Notes under the pieces: generated by a model
Databases searched by the model: none
The model's input: only the letters and a program-made list of their open reading frames with translations
What the model was told of the DNA's origin: nothing
Assembly (NCBI GenBank): GCA_964019695.1
Contig: OZ026515.1
Span: 77,305,144 to 77,369,143 of the forward strand
Origin: Loripinus fragilis
Taxonomy: Eukaryota > Mollusca > Bivalvia > Lucinida > Lucinidae
DNA: 64,000 nucleotides
Reading direction: 5' to 3'
In this document: in pieces, positions 44,560-55,775 of the stretch
Numbering within the stretch: the first letter of the stretch is position 1
Layout of the letters: each line of letters starts with the position of its first letter
Made by a program: the position numbers and the translations under genes

Positions 44560-45120
44560 CCTAAGGCATGCCAAAGCCCAACCAATTCTTAAAGCCCTAA
44601 AAATTTCAGAATCCATTCAGATCCCCACGAAACCATACATATTCATGTTTCTTATGATAAGAAGCATTCAGTAACACTTATTGGAAAATTCCTAATGGCG
44701 TGTCCAGGCATGCCCCACCCACTTCATAAAAGGCTTTATATCTCGGAAACCGTTCAGATCCCCATCCATACATAATGATATTAGTTATGATAAGAAGCAC
44801 TCATTAACACTGACCAGGATGTCTCCAGTGGCGTGCCCAGGCATGCCCCACCTCTTTCACTTCATAAAAAGATTAATATCATGAAAACCGTTCAGGTCCC
44901 ACCCATAAACCATACATATTCATGTTTCTTATTACAAGACGCATTCATTAGCACTGACATGGAAGTCCCCATGGGCGTGCTTATGAATTCCCCACCGGTT
45001 CACATCATATTTGGGAAACCATTCAGATCCCCACCCATAAACCATATATAATGATATACCTCATGATAAGACACATTCCATAACACTAACCATGATGTCC
45101 CAAGGGCTTTTGGGTCTGGT
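44560..45120 (+). repeat. Four-unit tandem repeat, period about 131-138 bp
   Basis: CC.TTCAGATCCCCA(C/T)CC recurs at about 44613, 44751, 44889 and 45019. Each time it is followed by a CATA..CATAT(A/T)(C/A)AT.ATG block, TTATGATAAGA.(G/A)CATTC and an (AG/CA)GGCATGCCCCACC-like block. Units are diverged. Confidence 0.7.
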
Positions 45121-46019
45121 TTTGGAGACTTTATGATCGGTAGACACAGAAACATGTCATACAATATCAATAACTGGTGGATTTCGGTGCTTTTCAAAAA
45201 AAAAAAAAAAAACTGTTTAAATATGACCTTGTTCTTGTTTTAGCCATCAATATGTTACTTCACAGAGAGTCGTATGAACCTCCCTGGAGAGGCTATTGGA
45301 CCCTTTGGGTCAAATTGCTTTTCGAAGGGGTCCATACAAGCATTTCCAAGTGAACCTATATAGGACCTCTGCCCCCTCTCTAGATGCGCCCATGACTTCT
45401 ATAACCTTGTACATGCTAACATCATATCTATTAAATGTTGACATTTACGCAAGGTTGGGTAGGTAATAAAGAAAGTGTTTTATTCCATCGTTTACTTACA
45501 GAAATGGCTTTCAGTAATGTGGTATGGCACAATCCCACCATTCCACAACATTCCCTCTTCATTCACAGCTTTTCTTTTCAATCTCCCTTGTCTGAAACAG
45601 AAAACTTAAATGTTCACTACAGATTAAGAGCATGAAGCTGAGGATTCAGGAATGCTATCGGCTTAAAGTTATGAATTTTCTCAGCACAATATTCGAATTT
45701 AACATGACAATTTTACTAGTCGTTTGATTGAATATTTCAACGTAAATGATATTTGCCACAAATTGACACATTCCATACATATTTAAACTGTTTGCACAAT
45801 AAAAATGTTACAACTATAGAAAGGCGTTTCGAAATAGCTACCCACAGCCCATTTAAATGAAAATAGGTTGTCTTTAACAAACGATTTTTTAAAGATACTC
45901 GTAGATGTTATTCAATTTTTTTCAATGAATATGGTATTTGTTTATCGAGTGGGTTGAGAAAATGTAGTTTTTATATTTCGTGAGACATTGATGAAGTCTA
46001 AATAAAGGAATCCATCATG

Positions 46020-46145
46020 AGTGTGAGGGTAGAATAGACAGATCCGTCACAAGGATCACCGTTTGGCATCAAGAGGCTTGCCGAGTGATGAAAAATGGTC
46101 TTCCCGAGGGACGGATTTTTCAATTCTACCTTCACAAGAATAATC
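46020..46145. mobile_element. Hairpin MITE (GTGAGGGTAGAAT ... ATTCTACCTTCAC)
   Basis: GTGTGAGGGTAGAATAGACA and CAATTCTACCTTCACAAG are facing ends, with inner arms GATCCGTC and GACGGAT. About 125 bp. Confidence 0.6.
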
Positions 46146-46373
46146 AATACTTTTTTTTGCTCACCACTGTTTTTTATATTTTAAAATAAGCTGTCAGAAG
46201 TCCATGAATACGCAAGATGCAATTTTACATGATGATGTCACTTTAACATAACAATGACGTCAAATGACGACAATGTGAGTCTTTCCACCAATGTATGTAG
46301 GCCTCACGTGACAGCCTGGGTAAGATAGCATCGATGAAATAGTTAGATATAGAGAATATTTACTTTTTGAGGT

Positions 46374-46490
46374 GAATACCAAATATATTTCATCGAGTGA
46401 GTCGAAAACATCAGAATTTTCACGAGTGCGTAGCACGAGTAAAATGTCGATGTTTTCAACTCACGAGATGACATATATTTGGTATTTACT
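46374..46490. mobile_element. Hairpin MITE (ATACCAAATATATTTCATC)
   Basis: GAATACCAAATATATTTCAT, CGAGTGAGTCGAAAACATC facing GATGTTTTCAACTCACGAG and ATATATTTGGTATTTA. The loop contains CACGAGTGCGTAGCACGAGT. A related, shorter hairpin is at 20630-20686. Confidence 0.65.
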
Positions 46491-46947
46491 GAAAAAATGT
46501 AAATTTTGGTTTTATTTTATACTTTTTTAGAAGATTAACCATGGTTCAAGCCAAATCACGATAATATAAAAGAAGACAAAGGAGAATTTGTGACAGAATA
46601 TCTGAGTCAATCCATAGTCATGGGGACTTACAGATAAAAGAAATATATTCAGCGTCAAAGTGCAAGAAAAGTGACGTGATAGTTGACGTCATTTATGTTT
46701 GATGACGTTACGTAACACGGAATGCATGCATTGCCTCACTCACTGATGCGGGAGGTGCTGAAAATGAAAAATCGAAAAATTTCAGTAACTCTGAATTATT
46801 TTGGTACCAAAATGTTCCTCATGTTCTGAATAAAAAAAATCCATCGTACTCTTGACGTTTTTGTTCACAAATAAGAAAGTTATAGGAGTTTGAAGTTTCG
46901 AAGTGAGCTGCATTAAGTGAATGAAAAAGTCAGAGGTAATCAAATAA

Positions 46948-47040
46948 ACGCTACAGTGAAAATATAGGCTGATATCATTTCACTAGTGATTGATATCACT
47001 TTTACTTGTTTTTGATATGCATTGATTTCACTGCTAAGTA
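46948..47040. mobile_element. CAGTGAAAA/TTTTCACTG small inverted repeat, copy 2
   Basis: CTACAGTGAAAATATAGGCT, ATTTCACTAGTGATTGATAT and GATTTCACTG; same family as 19845-19910. Confidence 0.5.
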
Positions 47041-47651
47041 TAAAATAAAATATTTTCTATCCTAGGGTAAATTCTCAGATATCCTTATCCGGTGTGCAAG
47101 AAATGACGTGTATACATTATTTCACTTCAATTCATATTCATATATTTACATTATTAAAGCAAGCGTTTTATGAATCTTTAGAATTTTGCAACCGTTTATC
47201 ACCTCATGAAATATATAGATATGATTAACAGCTGCCAAGCTCATTTGCCCGTGCAATACGCTTCAAACATCGAAGTCATTCGCCAGAAGTGACACTTGTG
47301 TTGTGATTGAGAGCGAGCTACACTTGATTCGTAAGTGCAAAACAAGCTTGGTTGCTCTATTAGTGGCTCGTGTTTACACTGGCTGTTCCATTTTTCAGTT
47401 ATATTGTGAAAATATAGTTTTTGAAATACCCAATATATCATGGAGTGTACAATCCCTTAGCTTTTCAACCACACTTTATCCTTCTTTTCCACTATAGTTT
47501 TACGAGTGACTTGCAGTGTCCACTGATTATGCTGTAATACCCACCAAGAACAAGTGCCTTTTATAATAAGCCTATCTACTTTTTCCTTGGAAAATGGTGA
47601 TTAACCTCATACCTGAAATTTCTTCCAGGCTATTTCTTATTTTTTAAAGAT

Positions 47652-47849
47652 TACAGTAAAATATGTTTTAAGCGGCTACTTAAAAAAAGACAAAACAATG
47701 ACATGGTAGCTTAATGAAGGTCGACAGTATTGCAGAATGCTCCCATTGGAGCATTCAGCAATGCTTTTGACCTGCATTAAGCGATAATTGGCCTTGAAAA
47801 CCATTTTTTGGTCTTTTGAGAGTGGCCGTTTTAGACATGTTTTACTGTA
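47652..47849. mobile_element. GCAGAATGC hairpin MITE, copy 2, with TACAGTAAAA termini
   Basis: The outer ends TACAGTAAAATATG and CATGTTTTACTGTA are inverted. The core AGTATTGCAGAATGCTCCC and GGAGCATTCAGCAATGCTTT forms the hairpin, flanked by TTAATGAAGGTCGA and TTGACCTGCATTAA. It is the most complete copy and defines the family as about 198 bp. Confidence 0.7.
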
Positions 47850-48124
47850 TTTTATATGTTAGTCCAAACTCAAATTGAAAGATACTAATGAATTTCACGC
47901 TTAGAATTTATGATTTATGATTGATATCTCTTTTTTTTAAACACAAGGATTTTGTGGAAGAGAATATTAGAATATGTTAATATTTCCAATTTACCCATTC
48001 TTATTCCATTCAAACCGAACTAACTTTCCTATCACTATTGGTAGGGTGCGTCTATCTCAAATTTGAGGGGTGGGGGTGTTTTTTTTTTTCATTTTTATTC
48101 TAATTCTAATAGAACATTCTGTGA

Positions 48125-48192
48125 GCAAACAGTGAAGACCCTGATCAAACGTCGCGTGCTTCGGCGTCTGATCTTGGTCTTCACTGTGTGCC
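48125..48192. repeat. CAGTGAAGACC hairpin repeat
   Basis: GCAAACAGTGAAGACCCTGA facing TGATCTTGGTCTTCACTGTG, with a GC-rich loop TCGCGTGCTTCGGCGTC. Family of 31404-31470. Confidence 0.6.
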
Positions 48193-48384
48193 AATGTCCC
48201 ACAAAAAGGACGCTAGGCTAAAATGGGTCAAGCCATGATTGTGTTGTTGTTGATTCAGTGTTTGTTTTTGCTTCCTTTAAATGTGCTTTTTTGTTTGGTC
48301 ATTGTTTGGTTATGTTGTTCTAAGTGTTGTAATCATCTCACTAAGAACGTGAGAGCGGGGTTGCTTTAATATATGTGTAGTCTT

Positions 48385-51300
48385 TCTGTTGTGCTGCTGT
48401 CTATGTGCTGTGTATTTTCCTCGCTGTGCAATTGATTTGTCTCGTAGTGCTGTCTATGTGCTGTGTATTTTCCTCGCTGTGCAATTGATTTGTCTCGTAG
48501 TGCTGTCTATGTGCTGTGTATTTTCCTCGCTGTGTAATTGATTTGTCTCGTAGTGCTGTCTATGTGCTGTGTATTCTACTTGCTGTGCAATTGATTTGTC
48601 TCGTAGTGCTGTCTATGTGCTGTGTATTCTACTTGCTGTGCCAATGGTTGGTCTCGTAGTGCTGTCTATGTGCTGTGTATTCTACTTGCTGTGTCATTGG
48701 TTGGTCTCGTGCTGTTGTCTATGTGCTGTGTATTTTCCTCGCTGTGCAATTGATTTGTCTCGTAGTGCTGTCTATGTGATGTGTATTTTCCTCGCTGTGC
48801 AATTGATTTGTCTCGTAGTGCTGTCTATGTGCTGTGTATTCTACTTGCTGTGCAATTGATTTGTCTCGTAGTGCTGTCTATGTGCTGTGTATTCTACTTG
48901 CTGTGCCATTGGTTGGTCTCGTAGTGCTGTCTATGTGCTGTGTATTCTACTTGCTGTGCAATTGATTTGTCTCGTAGTGCTATGTATGTGCTGTGTATTT
49001 TCTTGCTGTGCCATTGGTTGGTCTCGTAGTGCTGTCTATGTGCTGTGTATTTTCCTTGCTGTGCCATTTGTTGGTCTCGTAGTGCTGTCTATGTGCTGTG
49101 TATTCTACTTGCTGTGCCATTGGTTGGTCTCGTAGTGCTGCTGATATCTACGTGCTGTGTATTTTCCTTGCTGTACGATTGGTTGGTCTCAAACTGATGT
49201 CTATGTACTTTGTGTTTTCCTTGTTGTGCCATTGGTTGGTCTCGTGCTTTTGTGTATGTGCTGTGTATTTACCTTGCTGTGCCATTGGTTGGTCTCGTGC
49301 TTTTGTCTATGTGCTGTGTATTTACCTTGCTGTGCCATTGGTTGGTCTCTTGCCGTTGTCTACGTGCTGTTTATTTTCTGTTATGCTATTGGTTGGTCTC
49401 GAGCTGTTTTCTATGTGCTGTTTATTTTCTTGCTGTGTCATTGGTTGGTTTCGTGCTGCTGTCTATGTGCTGTGTATTTTCTGTGTATTTTCTTGCTGTG
49501 CTATTGGTTGTTCTCGGGCTGCTGTCTATATGCTGTGCATTTTCTTGCTGTGTCATTGGTTGTTCTCGGGCTGTTGTCTATGTGCTGTGCATTTTCTTGC
49601 TGTGTCATTGGCTGGTCGCGTGCTGCTATCTATATGCTGTGTATTTTCTGCTGTGCGATTGGTTGGTCTTGTGGTGCTATCTATATGCTATGTACTTTCT
49701 TGTTGTGCTATTGGTTGGTCTCGTGCTGCTATCTATGTGCTGTGTATTTTCTTGCTGTGCTATTGGTTGGTCTCGTGCTGCTATCTATATGTTATGTATT
49801 TTTTTGCTGTGCTATTGGTTGGTCTCGTGCTGCTATCTATATGTTATGTATTTTCTTGCTGTGCTATTGGTTGGTCTCGTGCTGCTGTCTATGTACTGTA
49901 TATTTTCCTTGCTGTGTCTTTGGTTAGTCTCGTGCTGCTGTTTATGTGCTGTGTATTTTCTTGGTTGGTCTCATACTGTTGTCTATGTGCTCTGTATTTT
50001 CCTTGCTGTATCATTGGTTGGTCTTGTGCTGCTGTCTATGTGTTTTGTGTTTTCCTTGCTGTGTCATTGGTTAGTCTCGTGTCTCTGTCTATGTTCTGTG
50101 TATTTTCTTGCTGTGCTATTGGTTGTTCTCGGGCTGCTGTCTATATGCTATGTATTTTCTTGTTGTTTCATTGGTTGGTCTCGTGCTGCTGTCTATGTGT
50201 TTTGTGTTTTCCTTGCTGTGTCATTGGTTAGTCTCGTGTCTCTGTCTATGTTCTGTGTATTTCTTGCTGTGCTATTGGTTGTTCTCGGGCTGCTGTCTAT
50301 ATGCTATGTATTTTCTTGTTGTTTCATTGGTTGGTCTCGTGCTGCTGTCTATGTGTTTAGTGTTTTCCTTGCTGTGTCATTGGTTAGTCTCGTGTCTCTG
50401 TCTATGTTCTGTGTATTTCTTGCTGTGCTATTGGTTGTTCTCGGGCTGCTGTCTATATGCTATGTATTTTCTTGTTGTTTCATTGGTTGGTCTCGTGCTG
50501 CTGTCTATGTGTTTTGTGTTTTACTTGCTGTATCATTGGTTAGTCTCATGTCTCTGTCTATGTGTTTTGTGTTTTACTTGCTGTGCCATTGGTTAGTCTC
50601 GTGCTGCTGTCTATGTTCTGTGTATTTCTTGCTGTGCCATTGGTTGGTCTCGTGCTGCTGTCTATGTGCTGTGTATTTTTTTGCTGTGCCATTGGTTGGT
50701 GTCCTGCTGCTGTCTATGTTCTGTGTATTTTTTGCTGTGCCATTGGTTGGTGTTCTGCTGCTGTCTATGTTCTGTGTATTTCTTGCTGTGCCATTGGTTG
50801 GTGTCCTGCTGCTGTCTATGTTCTGTGTATTTCTTGCTGTGCCATTGGTTGGTGTCCTGCTGCTGTCTATGTTCTGTGTATTTCTTGCTGTACCATTGGT
50901 TGGTGTCCTGCTGCTGTCTATGTTCTGTGTATTTCTTGCTGTACCATTGGTTGGTGTCCTGCTGCTGTCTATGTTCTGTGTATTTCTTGCTGTGCCATTG
51001 GTTGGTGTTCTGCTGCTGTCTATGTTCTGTGTATTTCTTGCTGTACCATTGGTTGGTGTCCTGCTGCTGTCTATGTTCTGTGTATTTCTTGCTGTGCCAT
51101 TGGTTGGTGTTCTGCTGCTGTCTATGTTCTGTGTATTTCTTGCTGTACCATTGGTTGGTGTCCTGCTGCTGTCTATGTTCTGTGTATTTCTTGCTGTGCC
51201 ATTGGTTGGTGTCCTGTTGCTGTCTATGTTCTGTGTATTTCTTGCTGTGCCATTGGTTGGTGTCCTGCTGCTGTCTATGTTCTGTGTATTTCTTGCTGTG

Positions 51301-51527
51301 CCATTGGTTGGTGTCCTGCTGCTGTCTATGTTCTGTGTATTTCTTGCTGTACCATTGGTTGGTGTCCTGCTGCTGTCTATGTTCTGTGTATTTCTTGCTG
51401 TGCCATTGGTTGGTGTCCTGCTGCTGTCTATGTTCTGTGTATTTTTTGCTGTGCCATTGGTTGGTGTTCTGTTGCTGTCTATGTGCTGTGTATTTTTCTT
51501 GCTGTACCATTGGTTGGTCTTTGATCT
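48385..51527 (+). repeat. 3.1-kb minisatellite with changing unit length (53, 156 higher-order, 51 bp)
   Basis: The unit is about CTGTGCCATTGGTTGGTCTC followed by GTGCTGCTGTCTATGTGCTG and TGTATTTTCTTG. In 48401-48720 the period is exactly 53 (CTATGTGCTG at 48401, 48454, 48507, 48560, 48613, 48666, 48719). From 50115 a three-unit higher-order repeat of 156 bp recurs (GCTATTGGTTGTTCTCGGG at 50115, 50271, 50427). From about 50687 to 51502 about 16 units of exactly 51 bp are near-identical, differing mainly at GTGCC/GTACC and GTCCTG/GTTCTG. Because 51 is divisible by three, several long frames (up to 773 codons) open on both strands, with a 17-residue repeat; none has a supported start or splice context. 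Confidence 0.9.
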
Positions 51528-51529
51528 TT

Positions 51530-52365
51530 GACTTGGCATCTTCTGTTCAAACACGCATGTACAAGGGACACTTATGTCATATGATATGTCATAATATTTA
51601 CATTTCCACGGCGAGTCTTATGATGAACCTTTACATAAGAGATGCCCTTAAACCTTCATAAAAGTTCGATCTAAGCCACGTCCATATACGCACCACTTGG
51701 GCGGACCAACGTCAGCTTCATCCAATAACGGTGTTAATTTTCTGACGTTTCCGTGACGATAAACACGAATCACCATGACGTTTAGCGCGGAAATTAAACT
51801 AAGAGAAGAAGGCTTCACGTTAACTTTGCAAGAGACACGGAGTATTCATGATTCCATGAACAGACCAAAAATTAAATTTATTTCTTAAATGAATATTTGC
51901 ATCAGTTTGTTTCTATGAGATACAGGCTGTAATACAATGTACCTCGGTGATCTATGGTCATATTTCGGGAATGTGTTTATATGTACGGAATTTGCTGGCC
52001 TGTCATGATATGGTCATCTTCAAGACTTTCTTTACCTTATTTCAATTTAGCAAATCATTTCTGTCATCATGTTGTAGAATGGAATTTTATAGAACTTTAT
52101 AATTGTGTTCCAACTGGTGCGATGAATTGAATAATTATGAACACTCATTTCTGATCACCTATGTAAATCCCAAGTATGTAGAAGGTTAACCCATTCTGTC
52201 AACAGAGAAACAGCAAATAATATTGACCCCATAGGATTGTACTGTATTTTTTAAAACAGCAGGTTTCGTCTAAAATATGTTTATATGGACTACTCTTCTA
52301 GTATATTCATGTAAATAAAATAAACCTGTGTAAAAAGGTCACTCAAAAATAGATAAAACAAAGAT
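51530..52365. other. No gene seen
   Basis: AT-rich sequence after the minisatellite; no exon-like feature on either strand. Confidence 0.4.
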
Positions 52366-52369
52366 CTTA

Positions 52370-52505
52370 ATGCCAAATGATAGCTTAATGAAGGTCAAAA
52401 GTATTGCAGAATGCTCCACTTGGAGCATTCTGCAACACTTTTGACCTGCATTAAGCGATAATTGGTCTTGAAGACCATTTTTTGCACAGGTCTTACTGTA
52501 CGAGG
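52370..52505. mobile_element. GCAGAATGC hairpin MITE, copy 3
   Basis: TAGCTTAATGAAGGTCAAAA, AGTATTGCAGAATGCTCCAC, TTGGAGCATTCTGCAACACT, TTTGACCTGCATTAAGCGAT and a final TCTTACTGTA. It ends 55 bp short of the coding exon at 52560. Confidence 0.7.
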
Positions 52506-52559
52506 ATGTAGACTTTAAGATCACGTTTTGTAATCGAGGATCTAAACATTGTCACATAC

Positions 52560-52644
52560 CCATACGTTTGAAATTCATCTTTCGGAATAAGCATGTCAAG
52601 CTGACTGACGACATAGGTTCTGTTGTCCCCGGAGTAAAAGATTT
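52560..52644 (-). CDS. Internal coding exon of the right-hand minus-strand gene
   Basis: On the minus strand the acceptor is CGTCTATTTACAG and the donor is TATGG|GTATGTGAC. With one base from the previous exon it reads EIFYSGDNRTYVVSQLDMLI then PKDEFQTYG, a typical soluble-domain sequence, and it leaves two bases of a Gly codon. The entry phase fits the exon at 60484-60516, and the exit phase fits the microexon at 10441-10464. The protein family is not recognised. Confidence 0.65.
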
Positions 52645-52978
52645 CTGTAAATAGACGCAGCATTTAAAACATGGGATAAGAAGAATGTTCTTTTAAATCT
52701 TACTTTCATTTCAATGCACCAGATGCTGTTGTTTTGTGTGGTGTTCGCATTACCTCTACCCTTTCATCGTTAAATCGTTGGTTCTTTTACATTTTGTTAT
52801 TCAGGATAATTGAGTTCTAACAGAAAAAATGATACTGCTTAACTGGTATTGTGCCTTCCTTTTTTTCTCATGAGCCGACTTAATCAAACCAAATATGTAC
52901 TTTTGTCAAATTTAACAGGTTCTTTCTACACCTGGAGGATCCAGTTTTCTTGGGCGTACTTATTAATAAATTCATAAC

Positions 52979-54120
52979 TATACTCATGTCCAATGAAAAC
53001 GCACAACTCTTTAGATGCGCATAGTTGTGGCCTATCAAAAGCTGTGCAAAATTGTGTTATTTATAATTATTATGTGCGACGAATGCAATGTTTTCGCACA
53101 AAAATTTCAGTTCCAGTGACTTCGTTAACACATGACGTAACGTCAGCCTCCAAATTGCGTTAATCACATTTTGTGCGTAAACAAAAAGACCCCAAAATCT
53201 CGTTTAAATGTTTTCTGTTTGCCAGTAGATCCCCTGTCATTTCGCCACAACTTTTACAGTTGTGACGCAATACTTAACACTACACTGACGCGAACAATGT
53301 CACTATGTTAGCTTAAATATGGCGTGGTCCAACAAAACTCGACGTAAAATGTTTAATTGCGAGTTCTACAGTCCTAGTGTTCTACACAATGTTTATTTCC
53401 GTCGTACAAACTCACACACATGCAAAACGTCATAAATATCCTCTAAAAAATTAACGTTGCATAACTGACGTCAACTTTGAGCGCGTCGTTGGCCATTGTT
53501 TGCAACGCTAGCGTTTTAAATCTTCTAAAATTTGTGTTCATCTGTTGGTGCGAGTATTATCTAACATTAAGTTCAACACATATACTCTAAGGTTTGTGTA
53601 TACGAGCTTTTAGAGATTGACGTTCATAAAAAAACGTTGATACCTACGCTCCGTCAATGTAAACGACCCGCTACACGAGCAAGAAATCTTCTTGCTACGA
53701 CCTTGTCGTAATTTTGCGTCAGTAAAAGAAGGATTCCTTGAATGTCTCGATTTTACGCACTAGTCAAAATGATGCCAGTAACGCCACATCGTGACGTTAT
53801 AGCCGCTTTCAAGGCAAGAAGTCTATTCCTGGCTATCAATTTAGAGATTCTTTGCAATTTATGCACAGAAAAATGCGAGAATAATGCTTTTGAAAATTCT
53901 GACACATTCGATGGCTGATTGTGTGACTTTTTGTTTTGACGGTTGTTTTGTTAAATGCTTCCAGCACGTGTCATCAGTGATCATTCCGTTTTAAAGATCT
54001 ATCAGTTACTTTCGGAATTGCTACAGTACAATAAGACGCAATTGCGAAAATAAAATGTTATGTTATTAAAAAGATATAGTCATCTTTGTAGGTGGTGCGT
54101 TTTCATCGGACATGAGTATA
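52979..54120. mobile_element. Non-autonomous TIR DNA transposon, 1142 bp (second)
   Basis: The left end TATACTCATGTCCAATGAAA then ACGCAC is inverted at the right end as GTGCGTTTTCATCGGACATG then AGTATA. The interior is rich in ACGTC and GACGT words and has no transposase. Its length and TATACT termini equal those of 3233-4374; the outer TIR sequence differs, so these are separate subfamilies at most. TATA at both edges suggests a TA-rich target duplication. Confidence 0.7.
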
Positions 54121-54484
54121 TAAATACAAATTCAAAGATAGTATTCGCAGACTCCAAAATTCTTAGATAAGTATAGATCAGCCACACTTATTTCTGATCT
54201 TCTGTCAATCATTGTGTGACGCCATTCATCTATATTTATCAGAAAGAAAGAAAGTGGGCGTGGTTAAATCGTTCTGTGACATAATGAAACATAATTCGTA
54301 CCTCTACAAAACTTTTCTTGAGCAGTCTCGCGGGAAGCGATATGTGAAACGAACCGTTGCATAAGCAGAGCGCTACGAAGCAGTTTATGTGTATGCATAT
54401 ATTGAATAGGAATGTTATCGTTGCGCAACGGACTGTTACAAAAAAGCGCTTTTTTGAGGCATAATCGTTGCATAGAGTTAGGAA

Positions 54485-54500
54485 AGCGCTACGTAGCGCT
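54485..54500. repeat. Perfect 16-bp palindrome AGCGCTACGTAGCGCT
   Basis: Directly visible. It lies in a short GC-rich segment (54340-54540) with several more AGCGCT words, next to a SINE insertion. Confidence 0.9.
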
Positions 54501-54559
54501 ACATTAAAGCGCTCGCGTTAAGCAACTCTCGCCTGGTCGTAATGAAATGCTACATGTTT

Positions 54560-54755
54560 GTTTGTTTGATTGATTCATTACGTCCCATCAACAATCTTTC
54601 AGTTATATAGGGACGGATCTTCCTGGGTTGAACCAGTACTAAGCTATGATAAATGTGTCCTGCCCAAGGACCACAACTCAGTGACGCCAGTAAGGCTCGA
54701 ACCCACGGCCTTCGGTCTTGAGTCAAGCACTCTACCACTGAGCCACTGCGCTCCC
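54560..54755 (-). mobile_element. tRNA-derived SINE, family A, copy with perfect 15-bp target duplication
   Basis: Minus-strand SINE A: head GCGCAGTGGCTCAGTGGTAG, B box GGGTTCGAGCC, body GGACACATTTATCATAGC and TTAGTACTGGTTCAACCC, tail GACGTAATGAATCAATCAAA. AAATGCTACATGTTT occurs at 54545-54559 and 54756-54770, an exact 15-bp target-site duplication, so this is a recent insertion. Confidence 0.9.
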
Positions 54756-55246
54756 AAATGCTACATGTTTCGCTATTTCACACCGGCCTTCGCTGTCTGC
54801 CGCAGGACCCATTATGGTGTTCCAAATATAAAAAGGTTTAGAAAACTGTTAAGAAATTGGCAAAAGAAGCTTACAGTACAGTTTTTATCACAAAACTTGG
54901 ATAATTTTTGACTCCAATCATAATTCTATTAATTGTTTTAAAGAATTATTTATCGAAAAAAATGTTTTTGACGATTAAATCATCTAAATGGGGTACTTTT
55001 TAAGGACCGTAAACTAAGAACCACTGTAAATATTCAGTTTTGGTATAATGACTTACATTATGACTAACTCCTTTAATTAACGAACTACTGATAATCAGAG
55101 GTAAAAATCTGGTATCATATTGAATAATTAGATATCCACTAGCTTCTAAAGAATCATCAATTAAACTTTGACATTTGATTATTGATTTTGTGGAGGAGCT
55201 CTATCATAACTAACTGATATGTTTCAGGCTATAACTGAAACACTAC

Positions 55247-55430
55247 GGATCGGCGGCAATCAAAAACATTAATACCATCGACGAATGTAGATCAACAATC
55301 GTTAGAAACAGACTTTTTGATTGCCGTTTGTCGCCCACCTGGCGACAAATGGCAATCAAAAACACCGTTTCTAGCGAATTTTGATTCGCGTTCGTCGACA
55401 GTTAGGAGCGTTTTCGATTGCCGCCTATCC
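55247..55430. mobile_element. Foldback MITE, copy 2 (GGCAATC family)
   Basis: CGGCGGCAATCAAAAAC at the left and GTTTTCGATTGCCGCC at the right, with the central TTTGTCGCCCACCTGGCGAC and AAATGGCAATC. Same structure and size as 25-213. Confidence 0.75.
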
Positions 55431-55465
55431 GGTGCGAGAAATCAACATCAGTCTAGTTCGTGTAT

Positions 55466-55775
55466 ATAACAGTCGGTAACGTGTCTGACTACAGATGCGT
55501 GTCTGACTGCAGATCCTGGGGTCGCGAGTTCGATCCCGGCCCGGTGCCATACTTACGTGGAGATTGATCGTGAATTAATTTCTATGGTCATTCTCCTCTC
55601 TTCCGCTGACTCATTCAAGAAGGGTTGTTGTCAGTTACAAGCGAAAGTATGTGCACGAAGTACTGGTAAACAGCTTGTTCAAGCTTACCCCAAGAAAAAA
55701 AATGTGGTCAGGTGAATTGACCGTCCCGACCTGACCATTGCTGTTTACTAGGACGTAAAGCAACAGAACTAAACA
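55466..55775 (+). mobile_element. tRNA-derived SINE, family B, copy 3
   Basis: The tRNA-like head has GTCGCGAGTTCGATCCCGG (B box). The body has TCGTGAATTAATTTCTATGG, TCATTCTCCTCTCTTCCG, GTCAGTTACAAGCGAAAGTA and TGTGGTCAGGTGAATTGACC. It ends TTTACTAGGACGTAAAGCAA. Confidence 0.75.

Noticed and set aside
49098..51661. Very long open frames read as multi-pass membrane or polar repeat proteins
   Set aside because: They arise from a 51-bp tandem period divisible by three, occur on both strands and in several frames, and lose frame where the period is 53.
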